Shown: positions 1-7,485, numbered from the stretch's first letter. The stretch: DNA of 38,807 nt from Rhodocyclaceae bacterium (GCA_018262775.1 JADFDU010000021.1:1-38807); one strand, 5' to 3'. The notes: generated by a model from the sequence alone, not told the origin. Made by a program: numbers and translations.

Positions 1-804
1 CGTGGCCTTGTCGTTAAATTCCTTTTCTATCGCCGTCACCATTGGCAGGGCCTTGGTGTAGGCGGAGATCTGCGGAATCGGAATGCCCGTATGCTTCACC
101 GACAGCCACACCACCGGGATCATGTAGGCCACGATGAGGATGATGTACTGCGCCACCTGCGTCCAAGTCACCGCCTTCATGCCGCCGAGGAAGGAGCACA
201 CCAGGATGCCGGCAAGGCCGACGAACACGCCGACGGAGAACTCCAGGCCGGTAAAGCGGGCGGTGATGATGCCGACGCCGTAGATCTGCGCGATCACGTA
301 GGTGTACGAGCAGGCGATGGCGACGAGCATGCCGACGAAGCGCGGGATGTTGCCGCCGTAGCGGGCGCCGAGGAAGTCCGGAATCGTGAACTGGCCGAAC
401 TTGCGCAGGTAGGGCGCGATGAACAGCGCCACCAGGCAGTAGCCGCCGGTCCAGCCCATGACGAAGGCGAGGCCGTCATAGCCGGAATGGTACAGCGTGC
501 CGGCCATGCCGATGAAGCTGGCGGCCGACATCCAGTCGGCGCCGGTCGCCATGCCGTTGAAGATGGCCGGTACGCGCCGACCCGCAACATAATATTCCGC
601 CACTTCCGCCGTCTTCGACATGAAGCCGATGCCGGCATACAGGGCGATGGTGGCGAAGAGGAACAGGTAGCCGAGGATCTTGTTCGGCACGCCGAGTTGT
701 TCGAGGATGCCGACGAGGATGACGAAGCTGATGAAGCCGCCGGTGTAGAAGGTGTAGTACTTCTTCAGGTTGGCGTAGAACTGGGATTGAGTGGTGGTGG
801 CCAT
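1..804 (-). CDS. Sodium/solute symporter (SSS family), N-terminal part
   Basis: The 268 visible codons encode a multi-spanning inner-membrane transporter that runs off the left edge of the window. The start is the ATG at 802-804, preceded by a strong GGAGGA-type ribosome site in the end of the DUF4212 gene. Residues about 14-40 form a first hydrophobic segment. The stretch SKTAEVAEYYVAGRRVP and the following ADWMSAASF segment are typical of the acetate/solute:sodium symporters related to ActP and to the VC_2705 subfamily. The pairing with an upstream DUF4212 gene is characteristic of that subfamily, which takes up small organic acids such as acetate or lactate. The substrate here is inferred, not shown. 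The gene lies outside the prophage and is host DNA. Confidence 0.85.
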   Translation of the reverse strand, partial: MATTTQSQFYANLKKYYTFYTGGFISFVILVGILEQLGVPNKILGYLFLFATIALYAGIGFMSKTAEVAEYYVAGRRVPAIFNGMATGADWMSAASFIGMAGTLYHSGYDGLAFVMGWTGGYCLVALFIAPYLRKFGQFTIPDFLGARYGGNIPRFVGMLVAIACSYTYVIAQIYGVGIITARFTGLEFSVGVFVGLAGILVCSFLGGMKAVTWTQVAQYIILIVAYMIPVVWLSVKHTGIPIPQISAYTKALPMVTAIEKEFNDKAT

Positions 805-807
805 GGT

Positions 808-1071
808 TTAATCCTCCTCCGCTTCCTGGACGCCGTACTCATCGTCCAGTTTGTTCTGATGGCGGGCATAGTACGTAATGATGATCATGTAGACGATCAG
901 CGAACCCTGGGCCGACATATAAAAGCCGAGCGGTCCGATGAAGGTGATCTCGTTCAACTCGCGTGCGAACCAGCCCACGACGAAGGTGGCGACGAACCAG
1001 ATCACGAGCAGAACACCCGTGAGGTTCAAGGTCCGTTGCCAGTACTCCTTGTGCTTTTCGGTAAGTTGCAT
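808..1071 (-). CDS. DUF4212 small membrane protein
   Basis: An 87-residue protein with two predicted membrane helices (around residues 14-36 and 45-66) and a short acidic tail. The sequence matches the DUF4212 family, a small subunit or partner almost always encoded just before a VC_2705-type sodium/solute symporter. The ATG at 1069-1071 was chosen because GGAGGA lies nine bases upstream; a longer in-frame reading from 1194 has no ribosome site and adds non-conserved residues. The stop codon is three bases from the symporter start, so the two genes are one transcription unit. The role as a transporter partner is inferred from synteny. Confidence 0.85.
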   Translation of the reverse strand: MQLTEKHKEYWQRTLNLTGVLLVIWFVATFVVGWFARELNEITFIGPLGFYMSAQGSLIVYMIIITYYARHQNKLDDEYGVQEAEED

Positions 1072-1119
1072 GGATGCGACTCCTCCTTTTTGATAAGCGC
1101 TTCGGCAAACGCCGGCAAA

Positions 1120-1136
1120 TGCAATGCCGTGCCCAA
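1120..1136 (-). promoter_or_regulatory. Candidate sigma-54 promoter of the symporter operon
   Basis: Read on the minus strand, TTGGGCACGGCATTGCA has the GG-N10-GC spacing of a -24/-12 promoter (GG at 1134-1133, GC at 1122-1121). It would start transcription roughly 40 bases before the DUF4212 ATG. The -24 half is imperfect against TGGCAC and no activator site is evident, so this is only a candidate. Nothing else could be assigned between 1140 and 1460. Confidence 0.3.
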
Positions 1137-1462
1137 GCTGTTCCTGTTCCGGTGCGGCTGGGTTACCCCTTGTTACGCGCACCGCTCTCCTCACCCAAAA
1201 TACAATTCCGGGTAATTTGCATTATCGCCAAGGAAAACTGACGGATTGCTTACAACAAGCGAATATGTTTTACGGCGAACACTTCATATTGCGCCGCACA
1301 ATCAAATTATTATCTGATTTGACTGACGGATGGAAAGCTCAAGGAAGTAATCGAAGAGAATTTGCCTCGATGCAGCAAAGCTCACGAAAGTGATAGGGAA
1401 AAGATGTTTTGCCGGGTTGATTTGGCCTGTTCAACACTTTGCGGGCAGCCACGACTGCCGTT

Positions 1463-1490
1463 TTGCGAACCGCATCGAAACCAGTATAAT
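1463..1490 (+). promoter_or_regulatory. Sigma-70 promoter for tRNA-Phe
   Basis: TTGCGA (1463-1468), a 16-bp spacer and a perfect TATAAT (1485-1490) precede the tRNA region on the same strand. A GC-containing stretch follows the -10, as in many stable-RNA promoters. Transcription would begin near 1497 and run through the degenerate tRNA-like copy into tRNA-Phe. Confidence 0.65.
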
Positions 1491-1546
1491 CTCGCCTCTT
1501 TCATGGTCGAGCATATCCGTTCGCTCACGAACTCCCCAAAGTTTCC

Positions 1547-1606
1547 GCCCACGAAGCTCAGTTGGTAGAGCAGCGGTAGCGGCCAAAATCTGCGGCGGGT
1601 GATAGA
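1547..1606 (+). pseudogene. Degenerate tRNA-like sequence (tRNA-Phe copy)
   Basis: A 22-bp block at 1555-1576, covering the D arm and the start of the anticodon stem, is identical to 1631-1652 in the real tRNA-Phe. The offset is 76 bp, exactly one tRNA length. Past it the similarity decays: an AAAATC segment is shifted by four bases, and there is no T arm, matching acceptor stem or CCA. It looks like the remains of a tandem tRNA duplication or of an old recombination at this locus, not a working tRNA. Confidence 0.55.
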
Positions 1607-1622
1607 GGCAACAGGTTTCAAA

Positions 1623-1698
<76 letters not shown>

Positions 1699-1705
1699 GA
1701 ACATC

Positions 1706-1736
1706 AAGGGCTTAGCCGCAAGGCTAGGCCCTTTTT
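1706..1736 (+). terminator. Intrinsic terminator after tRNA-Phe
   Basis: A 12-bp stem (AAGGGCTTAGCC against GGCTAGGCCCTT, one G-T pair) with a GCAA loop and a short T run. It terminates the tRNA transcript. The stop codon of the ancestral integrase frame (minus strand, 1724-1726) falls inside it, so it may have served both converging genes. Confidence 0.85.
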
Positions 1737-1783
1737 GTCTGGGGGCCGTGACAGAAACGTGACAACTCGACCACGTTGCTTTT
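1724..1783 (-). pseudogene. Detached 3' end of the tyrosine integrase gene
   Basis: On the minus strand, the 60 bases from 1783 to 1724 read as 20 codons ending in TAG, beginning with the AAAAG shared with the right border. Joined to the integrase at 38253 and above, they extend it in frame after ...SGV-K-S by the 17 residues NVVELSRFCHGPQTKRA. This is the natural C-terminus separated by the prophage insertion. The frame, the shared pentamer and the stop beside tRNA-Phe are visible; the reconstruction itself is inference. Confidence 0.75.
1779..1783. repeat. Left target-site duplication CTTTT
   Basis: CTTTT here matches CTTTT at 38248-38252. A 5-bp duplication is the signature of Mu-family transposition. 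If the phage end is taken as TG (1783-1784), to match the CA at 38246-38247, the last T is shared, so one T of the run may have been lost. Confidence 0.7.
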
Positions 1784-1798
1784 GCGGGGGGGCGGTTC

Positions 1799-1944
1799 AT
1801 TTGGCACTGCACACAAAACCGGGATTAAGTGGGAAAAAGCGAAACGGGCCGGGATGTTAAGGCGGGAATCGTGCCAAATCGCAGTTTAAGCATTTGCGCT
1901 CGAAAATATGCTTGGAACGGCTATTTTTGCGCTGGATTTGGCAC
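1799..1944. repeat. Left-end transposase-binding sites L1, L2, L3
   Basis: Three copies of ATTTGGCAC: L1 at 1799-1807 (followed by TG), L2 inverted at 1871-1879, and L3 direct at 1936-1944, ending just before the repressor stop codon. The same word occurs twice at the right end. Three spaced left sites of mixed orientation resemble the organisation of the Mu left end, although the word itself differs from Mu's. Binding by the MuA-type protein is inferred. Confidence 0.7.
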
Positions 1945-1948
1945 GGGT

Positions 1949-2797
1949 TTAAGCCAGGGCGCGCAGCATTTGATCGAGCTCCGGTTCGTGAATAGAGCCA
2001 CGGATCGCGGCCATCTTGTAAAGCACCGCAATCAGGGCGGCGTAACGCTCGCGAGATACTGTGACGCGATCGGCATTGGCGTCGAGCCAGCGGAAAAAGA
2101 ACCGCGTCACCGCCTCATGCAGCAGAGAATCCACCCCCGACCCATCGCTGTCACGCCTGACTGAGGGACGGGCGGACGGCTCGTAGGCTTCGTTTCGCGC
2201 CATCTCGGCCAGACGCAACTGGCGTAGCAGAGGTGCGGCGTCCTCGTTACATATCCGTGCTAGGTCGCGCAAGTAACCCTCGTCCGGGTAGTGCGCGCCA
2301 CTTTCATAGCCGGCCACCCTGGCGGGCGGCAGCTCCAGCCATTCGGCGATCTGACCGACGGGGTATTCACCACGCATACGAGTGATTAGGCGACCCAGCT
2401 CGTGGCCCGGATCGAGAAACATCGGACCCTCGCCGGTGAGCAGCCAGTTGGCGTTGATGCCGAGAAGCACGAATGCCGCAATAAGGCCAGCGCCAGCTTC
2501 ATTTGCACCACCCTCGTTGTTTTCAAGAGTCCTGACGGTGATGCCACCGCTTTTGGTGGTGAAAGCTGGCCTGGACAGACCGAGCGCCTCCCGCGCAACT
2601 TTCATACGCGCGCCTATTTCAGCCGGATTACAGGTTGCCGCTGTGGAATTTCCAGCGGCAACCACAGCGGCAACCGTGCGTTTTGGTTGCTGCTGCATGT
2701 AACGCGCTGATTTTTCTTTGACTTTCGCCATTTCTATAGCATCGGCCAAAATCGGGCAGCAGCAACCGAAAAAAATGGTTGTATGCGGCGTTGACAT
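1949..2797 (-). CDS. Phage repressor with tandem HTH domains
   Basis: Up to 282 residues, transcribed leftward from the control region as in Mu (c gene). Residues about 60-127 form a CI-type helix-turn-helix module ending in NWLLTGEGPMF, a hallmark of phage CI-like repressors. Residues about 134-195 look like a second HTH-type domain (EWLELPPARVAGYESG). There is no S24 peptidase domain with a Ser/Lys dyad, so RecA-stimulated self-cleavage is not expected. The start is uncertain: ATG codons at 2797, 2731 and 2700 all lack a good ribosome site, and the first overlaps the early promoter. The gene probably maintains lysogeny by repressing the rightward early promoter. Confidence 0.8.
   Translation of the reverse strand: MSTPHTTIFFGCCCPILADAIEMAKVKEKSARYMQQQPKRTVAAVVAAGNSTAATCNPAEIGARMKVAREALGLSRPAFTTKSGGITVRTLENNEGGANEAGAGLIAAFVLLGINANWLLTGEGPMFLDPGHELGRLITRMRGEYPVGQIAEWLELPPARVAGYESGAHYPDEGYLRDLARICNEDAAPLLRQLRLAEMARNEAYEPSARPSVRRDSDGSGVDSLLHEAVTRFFFRWLDANADRVTVSRERYAALIAVLYKMAAIRGSIHEPELDQMLRALA
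2763..2781. promoter_or_regulatory. Candidate operator in the repressor-ner region
   Basis: CAACC and GGTTG form a dyad with a 9-bp A-rich centre just upstream of the early promoter. It is positioned for a repressor or Ner to control both divergent genes. The evidence is only symmetry and place. Confidence 0.3.
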
Positions 2798-2820
2798 GCC
2801 ACTTTATTTGGTGGTGTAAT
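2791..2820 (+). promoter_or_regulatory. Early promoter (Pe)
   Basis: TTGACA at 2791-2796 and TGTAAT at 2815-2820, spacer 18 bp, facing the ner and transposase genes. The -35 overlaps the first possible repressor start codon, and the -10 overlaps the first possible ner ATG. Transcription would start near 2827, which favours the ner ATG at 2828 on a near-leaderless mRNA. Confidence 0.5.
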
Positions 2821-3157
2821 GCTGCCCATGAGACAAATACGCCCCCACAAAAAAGCCAGTCAAGACTGGCATCCCGCCGACATCAAGGCGGCCCTGGAGA
2901 AGGCCGGCTGGACGCTGCGGCGTCTGGCGGCCCATCACAATGTTGCACCCACCGGCGTCAAGTACGCACTGCGCGGCCGCTGCCTGCCGGCGGAGCGGCG
3001 CATCGCCGATGCGCTCGGCGTGCATCCGATGACGATCTGGCCGTCGCGCTACAACGCCGACGGATCGCGCCTGCTGCTGCGCGCGGCCTCCACCTACAGG
3101 CGGAAGGCTACCACCGTGCGCGCTCACGTCAATGGCAAGCTGAAGCGGGCGGCGTAG
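2819..3157 (+). CDS. ner: Ner-like transcriptional regulator
   Basis: Up to 112 residues. The segment QDWHPADIKAALEKAGWTL, followed by a helix-turn-helix, RIADALGVHP and TIWPSRY, is the pattern of Ner/Nlp (SfsB) DNA-binding proteins. In Mu, Ner turns down both the early and the repressor promoter early in lytic growth. Two ATGs are available, 2819 and 2828; neither has a clear Shine-Dalgarno, and the second fits the predicted transcription start better. The basic tail after WPSRY (about 38 residues) is longer than in Mu Ner. First gene of the rightward early operon. Confidence 0.85.
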   Translation: MLPMRQIRPHKKASQDWHPADIKAALEKAGWTLRRLAAHHNVAPTGVKYALRGRCLPAERRIADALGVHPMTIWPSRYNADGSRLLLRAASTYRRKATTVRAHVNGKLKRAA

Positions 3158-3159
3158 AC

Positions 3160-3387
3160 ATGATCAAACCCACACGGTTGCCTGCAGGGTGGTTCAACGC
3201 GACGCAGGACGGCACCGCCAGCGCCTTTCGCGTGGCTAGTGCCCTTTCGCAGAAGGCTGCGGCGGAAATTCATAGCGCGCTCGATCGGCTGCTGGAAACG
3301 GGAGCTTCATTCGCAGAAGCCAAGTCAGCGCTAACCCGACTCTTAGATCGCCTTCAGACAGAGGCGGGCCAGGGGGTAGGGTCATGA
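3160..3387 (+). CDS. Small early protein, unknown function
   Basis: A 75-residue reading frame starting two bases after the ner stop. It ends at 3387 with no homolog that I recognise. The middle is alanine-rich and helical (residues about 27-70), without cysteines or a signal peptide. It overlaps the 3' part of the opposite-strand gene 3236-3655 by about 150 bp, so one of the two may not be expressed, or they may be a true antisense pair. Its position right after ner supports it as a small early gene. Confidence 0.45.
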   Translation: MIKPTRLPAGWFNATQDGTASAFRVASALSQKAAAEIHSALDRLLETGASFAEAKSALTRLLDRLQTEAGQGVGS

Positions 3388-3655
3388 GCGGATTTCCTGC
3401 CGCCATGTTGGCCGCAGCCACCGTCAGCATCTGCAGGTGGCGTTCGAGGAGCACACGCCAGGCGCCGGGCGAGAGCCCGGTCCAGGCCCCGGCGGCATCG
3501 TCCGCCATCCGCCCGATGGCGGCGTCGGCCTCGGCCTCGAAGGCCGCGTCATACGGAAGGGCGCGGATCTCGTGGAGCCGCGCGCGGAACATGTCGTTGA
3601 GCGGCCACATGATCTCCATGTACCGCTCACCGGTGATGACTTGCTGCTTTTTCAC
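3236..3655 (-). CDS. Minus-strand early-region protein, unknown function
   Basis: A 139-residue protein read against the early operon. The start is GTG at 3653-3655 with AGGAG eight bases upstream, which is a better ribosome site than most neighbours have. The sequence has normal composition, with helices around MWPLNDMFRARLHEIR and WRVLLERHLQMLTVAAANMAA and no transmembrane or catalytic motif that I recognise. It fills an otherwise geneless gap (3388-3742) on the plus strand. A leftward gene between ner and A is not part of the Mu plan, so it may be expressed in the lysogen. Its 3' end overlaps 3160-3387. Confidence 0.6.
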   Translation of the reverse strand: MKKQQVITGERYMEIMWPLNDMFRARLHEIRALPYDAAFEAEADAAIGRMADDAAGAWTGLSPGAWRVLLERHLQMLTVAAANMAAGNPLMTLPPGPPLSEGDLRVGLALTWLLRMKLPFPAADRARYEFPPQPSAKGH

Positions 3656-3742
3656 GAGGGTTCTCCTGTGCGGGTGGTTTGTGGCTGGGGAGTCGCGATC
3701 ATACCGCCGGGATGAACCCTCGCCCTATTGCGGGGGGTGGCT

Positions 3743-4183
3743 GTGAGGCGCGCGGCGGATCTGCTCACGGGTGACCTGTTCGAGGTGCCGGCGCCGCGCG
3801 CGGCGCTGCCGGGCGCCCTCGATGTCGGCCTTGCGCTGCGGCACCTGCTCTCCAACCTACTCAAGGCCAGCCCTCTGTCGCGTTACCAGGTGGCGGCGCG
3901 CATGTCCGAGCTGACCGGCAGCGACATCACCAAGAACCAGCTCGACGCCTGGACGGCCGAGAGCCGCGAAGCCTGGCGCTTCCCCTTGGAATACCTGCCG
4001 GCCTTCGAATCGGCGGTGGAAACCCACGATGTGACGGCCTGGCTGGCCGACCTGCGCGGGGCGCGGCTTTCGGTCGGGCGCGAGGCGCTGGAGGCGCAGC
4101 TCGGGCGAATCACGCGGATGCGCGATGACCTGGCGCGGCAGGAACGGGCGCTGAAGAAGCTGCTGGGGGAGGGTGAATCATGA
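3743..4183 (+). CDS. Early protein upstream of transposase, unknown function
   Basis: About 146 residues, starting at GTG 3743 (a TTG at 3728 is also possible) behind a G-rich stretch that could act as a ribosome site. It is predicted to be mainly alpha-helical. Residues about 35-60 (SRYQVAARMSELTG, then ITKNQLDAWTAES) look like a helix-turn-helix-like segment. The C-terminal 35 residues are a charged helix rich in Arg and Leu (RITRMRDDLARQERALKKLL), likely a coiled coil. It ends in ATGA shared with the transposase start, so the two are translationally coupled. A DNA-binding or transposition accessory role is a guess. Confidence 0.7.
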   Translation: MRRAADLLTGDLFEVPAPRAALPGALDVGLALRHLLSNLLKASPLSRYQVAARMSELTGSDITKNQLDAWTAESREAWRFPLEYLPAFESAVETHDVTAWLADLRGARLSVGREALEAQLGRITRMRDDLARQERALKKLLGEGES

Positions 4184-6321
4184 GCGCGACGGCCGATTTC
4201 GGGGAGATCGCAGCAGCACTCGGGGTGACGCCACAGGCGGCGAAGAAGCGCGCCACGAAGGAGTCCTGGCCCTACACCGAAGTGCCGCACCCTGGCCGTG
4301 CAAAGCGCTTTTTCCCCACCGCCACCCTGCCCACAGACGTGCGCAACGCGCTGCTGGTGGCCGCTGCGGCGGCGCATGACGATGTCTCCTCCTCTGCCGG
4401 CGAGAGTAGCCCGCCGGCGGCGGTTTCCGGCGGCGCGGGTTCCTCCCTTCCCGCGCCTGCCGGTTTTTCTATTGTGGATTCCCGCCCGCGCGGGGATGCC
4501 GACTTGACGCAGAGCCAGCGCACAGCAGCAGTGGCGCGCGAGCGGTTGGTGCGCTTCGTCGCCGAGTTCGCCGGCTCGGCGCCGGCGGCGATCGACTACC
4601 TGAACGGGCATCACACCGCCGGCACACTGCCGGCCGGGCTGGCGTGGGCCTACCGGCACGCCTGGGACAAGCCGCGCGCCGGCCATCGGCTGAACCTGTC
4701 GACGCTGAACAAATGGAAGGCCGTGCGCGCGCGGCGCGGGGTGTATGCGCCCAAAAAGGCCGTGCAGGACATGACGGTGAAGCCCTGGTACGGGCTGCTG
4801 CTGGCGTTGATCAAGCGGCCGCAGGGCGGCTGCCTCACCTGGGTGCAGGAACAAATAGAGAAGCAGTGGCAGCCGGCCTGGGGCGCGGCGGCGCCGTCCT
4901 ATTCGGCCGTGCGCCGCGCCCGCGACAAGTTTTCCGAGCGGGACAAGCTCGCCGGCCGCTACAGCGGCAGCCAGTTGCGCTCGCATCTATTTCACAAGAC
5001 GCGCAGCAGCGCCGGCATGGACCCGTGGGACGAAGTGCACGCCGACGGCTGGAACACCCACTTCACCGCGCCGCACCCGGTCACCGGCGAGTACGTCACC
5101 TACGAGGTCTGGCACGCCCACGACGTGGCCACGCGCTACGTTCCGCCCTTCAGCGTTGGCTTGACGGAAAACGCCGAAGTCATCCTCAAGTGCATCGAGC
5201 ACGCGGTGCGCGCCGGCGGCGCCATGCGCCACCTGCAGACCGACTCGACGCGCATCGTCAAGAACAGCGAGCGCTTCAAGCACAACCCCGCCACCAGCCT
5301 GGAGGAGCGGCTCGGCATCACCATCGTGCACCCGCAGACGGTGGGGAACTCGCAGGCCAACGGCATCGCCGAGAACTTCAACGCCTGGCTGGATCGCGAA
5401 TGCCGCGAGCTGGCCACCTACCAGAACCCGAAGCGCATGGACGAGTTGTCGTTCAAGCGCGGCCAGAAGCTCACCACCGCCATCGTGCGCGCGGCCAACG
5501 CCGCCGACGTGTCGGCGATGCTGACAGCCAAGCGCGAGCTTGAGCGCGCCAACAAGGGCCTGGTCTTCATGAGCTTCGAGGAGGCCTGCGCCTGGCTGGA
5601 GTCGAAGCGGCAGAAATTCAACGACAAGCCGCACCGCAGCCTGCCGAAGGTGCGTGACCCGGAGACAGGACGCAAGCGCCACCAGAGCCCGCGCGAGGCC
5701 CTGTTCGGGGCGATCGCCGCCGGCTGGGATGCGGCGCTCCCCGATCTACCCGATGCGCTGCTTGAACAGCACCTGCAGGACACCTTCCGCCCGCACATCC
5801 AGGTGAAGGTCACGCGCGGCGCGGTGAGCCCCTACGGCGGCATGCGCTACCGGCACGATCTGCTGGATCAATGGCTGGGCAAACAGGTGGTGGTGGCCTA
5901 CGACATCAGCGACTGGCGCAGCGTCACGGTGAAGACCCTGAAGGGCGAATTCATCTGCGAGGCGGCGTTCGTCGAATCGGTGGGCTACCGCACGCTCTCG
6001 GCGCAGGAATTCGCCGAAGAGAAGCGCGCTACGGCGCGCATCCGCGCCAAGGAGCGCGCCATCGAGCGCGATCGCGCCCGCACGCCGGGCCTGGCGCTGG
6101 CGCAGGAGGGCGAGGCGGCGCGGACGATCGAGCTGACGCCGGCGGACTTCTACCCGGTGCGGGAGCGGGTCGCAGCTGAGCCCGAGAAAACCATCCTCGA
6201 CTTCCTGCCCGAGCAGGCCGCGCCCGAGCGCGAGGCGACGTGGGAGGACACGGTGATGTACCTGTACGGAAACAAGGAGGGCAAGGAAGAAGACGCCCCC
6301 GAGGAGTCGGCCGCCGTGTGA
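4180..6321 (+). CDS. Mu-type DDE transposase (MuA)
   Basis: 713 residues, against 663 in Mu A. Residues 1-60 are the Mu-type winged HTH (TADFGEIAAALGVTPQAAKKRA), which in Mu binds the enhancer. The following segments correspond to the end-binding domains. The RNase H-fold core carries the catalytic triad D289 (VHADGW), D355 (LQTDST) and E398 (NGIAENFN), close to the Mu spacing (269, 336, 392). A beta-barrel follows at roughly 545-595, and the C-terminal charged tail is where Mu A contacts MuB and ClpX. It cuts and joins the prophage ends, here predicted to recognise ATTTGGCAC. All three acidic residues are intact, so it should be active. Confidence 0.97.
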   Translation: MSATADFGEIAAALGVTPQAAKKRATKESWPYTEVPHPGRAKRFFPTATLPTDVRNALLVAAAAAHDDVSSSAGESSPPAAVSGGAGSSLPAPAGFSIVDSRPRGDADLTQSQRTAAVARERLVRFVAEFAGSAPAAIDYLNGHHTAGTLPAGLAWAYRHAWDKPRAGHRLNLSTLNKWKAVRARRGVYAPKKAVQDMTVKPWYGLLLALIKRPQGGCLTWVQEQIEKQWQPAWGAAAPSYSAVRRARDKFSERDKLAGRYSGSQLRSHLFHKTRSSAGMDPWDEVHADGWNTHFTAPHPVTGEYVTYEVWHAHDVATRYVPPFSVGLTENAEVILKCIEHAVRAGGAMRHLQTDSTRIVKNSERFKHNPATSLEERLGITIVHPQTVGNSQANGIAENFNAWLDRECRELATYQNPKRMDELSFKRGQKLTTAIVRAANAADVSAMLTAKRELERANKGLVFMSFEEACAWLESKRQKFNDKPHRSLPKVRDPETGRKRHQSPREALFGAIAAGWDAALPDLPDALLEQHLQDTFRPHIQVKVTRGAVSPYGGMRYRHDLLDQWLGKQVVVAYDISDWRSVTVKTLKGEFICEAAFVESVGYRTLSAQEFAEEKRATARIRAKERAIERDRARTPGLALAQEGEAARTIELTPADFYPVRERVAAEPEKTILDFLPEQAAPEREATWEDTVMYLYGNKEGKEEDAPEESAAV

Positions 6322-6345
6322 CTGCAATCACGCGACGGCCTTTTT
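6309..6345 (+). terminator. Terminator-like hairpin between A and B
   Basis: A 13-bp stem with one mismatch and one G-T pair (6309-6321 against 6328-6340), loop CTGCAA, then five T. It begins inside the last codons of the transposase gene and ends about 25 bp before the B start. It may lower B and later early transcripts relative to A, or stop untranslated messages. Confidence 0.65.
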
Positions 6346-6370
6346 ATTGCAACCAGCGAAGGGAGTTTAC

Positions 6371-7102
6371 ATGAAACAGCACTACGTGAAAACCAGCAAC
6401 CACCACCGCTTCATGGCGGCGGTGGCCGCCGTCGAGAACCGCGGCAGCCCGGAGGCCTGCATCCTGCTGCTCACCGGCGCGCCCGGCACGGGCAAGAGCT
6501 GCACGGTCGATAAATGGGGCAGCGACAACGACGCCATTCTGCTCGAAGGCATGCCCGGCATGGGCATCACCTACGTGCGCGACTACCTGGCAGACCAGAC
6601 CGGCGTGGCCGAGCGCCGCCGCTTCGCCCAGGGCAAGGCCTTCGTCGATCACTTCAAGCGGAGCGGGCAGCGAATCATCCTGGATGAAGCGCAACACGGC
6701 CTGCCCGACAAGGCCGCCTGCATCGAGTACCTGCGCCGCATTTGCGAGCAGGCCAAGACGATGCTGGTACTGGTCTGCCACACATCGGAGAAACACCGCT
6801 TCGGCGAAGAGCGCCTGGCGCACATCGCCACGCGCGTCTCCGCCGCCCCCACGCTGGCCGTCGCCACCGAGGAAGACTGCGGCGTCTACCTCGGCGAGCT
6901 GTGCGAGATCGGCGTCGAGCCCGAAGTGGTGCGCCTGGTGCACGAGCACAGCGGCGGGCGCTACCGGCTGCTCGCCAACGCCTGCCGCACGCTGGAGACG
7001 ATCGCCGCAAAGAAGGGCGTCAAGCGCCTGGCGGCGGCCGACGTGAAGGGCATCCGTCTATGCGAGGACGTGATGCAGGCGGTGCGGCGGAGGGGCGCCT
7101 GA
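6371..7102 (+). CDS. AAA+ ATPase, transposition target protein (MuB)
   Basis: 243 residues from ATG 6371, chosen for the GGGAG ribosome site six bases upstream. The Walker A motif GAPGTGKS is at residues 36-43 and the Walker B motif RIILDEAQ has D105/E106. Sensor and arginine-finger regions follow (THSEK-like stretch and HSGGRYRLL near 205). In Mu, MuB forms ATP-dependent filaments on target DNA, delivers it to MuA and gives target immunity. Mu B has 312 residues; the N-terminal HTH arm is missing here, as in several shorter B proteins of other transposable phages. It follows the transposase and a terminator-like hairpin. Confidence 0.93.
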   Translation: MKQHYVKTSNHHRFMAAVAAVENRGSPEACILLLTGAPGTGKSCTVDKWGSDNDAILLEGMPGMGITYVRDYLADQTGVAERRRFAQGKAFVDHFKRSGQRIILDEAQHGLPDKAACIEYLRRICEQAKTMLVLVCHTSEKHRFGEERLAHIATRVSAAPTLAVATEEDCGVYLGELCEIGVEPEVVRLVHEHSGGRYRLLANACRTLETIAAKKGVKRLAAADVKGIRLCEDVMQAVRRRGA

Positions 7103-7485
7103 TGGCGGTTCGTAAACACGCCTGGGCGCCGCGCCTGCGCGCTTCCACGCGCGGCCTGCGCGAGCGCGCCTGGTGGGTAATGCGCCGGCGTGGCGTGTTC
7201 ACCCTGCCCGAGCTGCTTGCCACGCTGGCTTCCGGCGCCGAGCGCGACGCCCAGAGCAACCTGGGCAAATACGTGCGGGCACTAGCCCGCGCCGGCATCC
7301 TGCGCGCCGAGGCGCACCGGGCGCCGGGCGCGGCGCTGACCAGCAACGGTTACCTGCGTTACCGCCTCACCGTCGATAACGGCCGCAAGGCGCCGGTGTG
7401 GCGAGCGGTAAAGGGTGAAGTCTTTGACCCGAACACGGGCGCCGCGTATCCCCTGCGGGCGCGCGAGGAGGCCGGCGATGAGTGA
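7102..7485 (+). CDS. Winged-helix early protein
   Basis: 127 residues, starting at ATG 7102 overlapping the MuB stop (TGATG). Residues about 20-75 (WWVMRRRGVFTLPELLATLASG..., then LGKYVRALARAGIL) have the pattern of a winged helix: a helix, a recognition-type helix and an RYRLT beta strand near 90. The N-terminus is very basic. Probably a small DNA-binding protein of the early operon. No catalytic residues are seen. Function unknown. Confidence 0.75.
   Translation: MAVRKHAWAPRLRASTRGLRERAWWVMRRRGVFTLPELLATLASGAERDAQSNLGKYVRALARAGILRAEAHRAPGAALTSNGYLRYRLTVDNGRKAPVWRAVKGEVFDPNTGAAYPLRAREEAGDE

Noticed and set aside
91..1215. Long plus-strand ORF opposite the symporter operon
   Set aside because: His/Asp/Gly/Arg-rich translation typical of an antisense shadow. 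The minus-strand frame encodes a clear symporter and DUF4212 pair.
2685..2767. Inverted 12-bp repeat GGTTGCTGCTGC / GCAGCAGCAACC in the repressor 5' region
   Set aside because: One arm lies in codons for a Gln-rich stretch (QQQP), so low complexity explains it. Not claimed as an operator.
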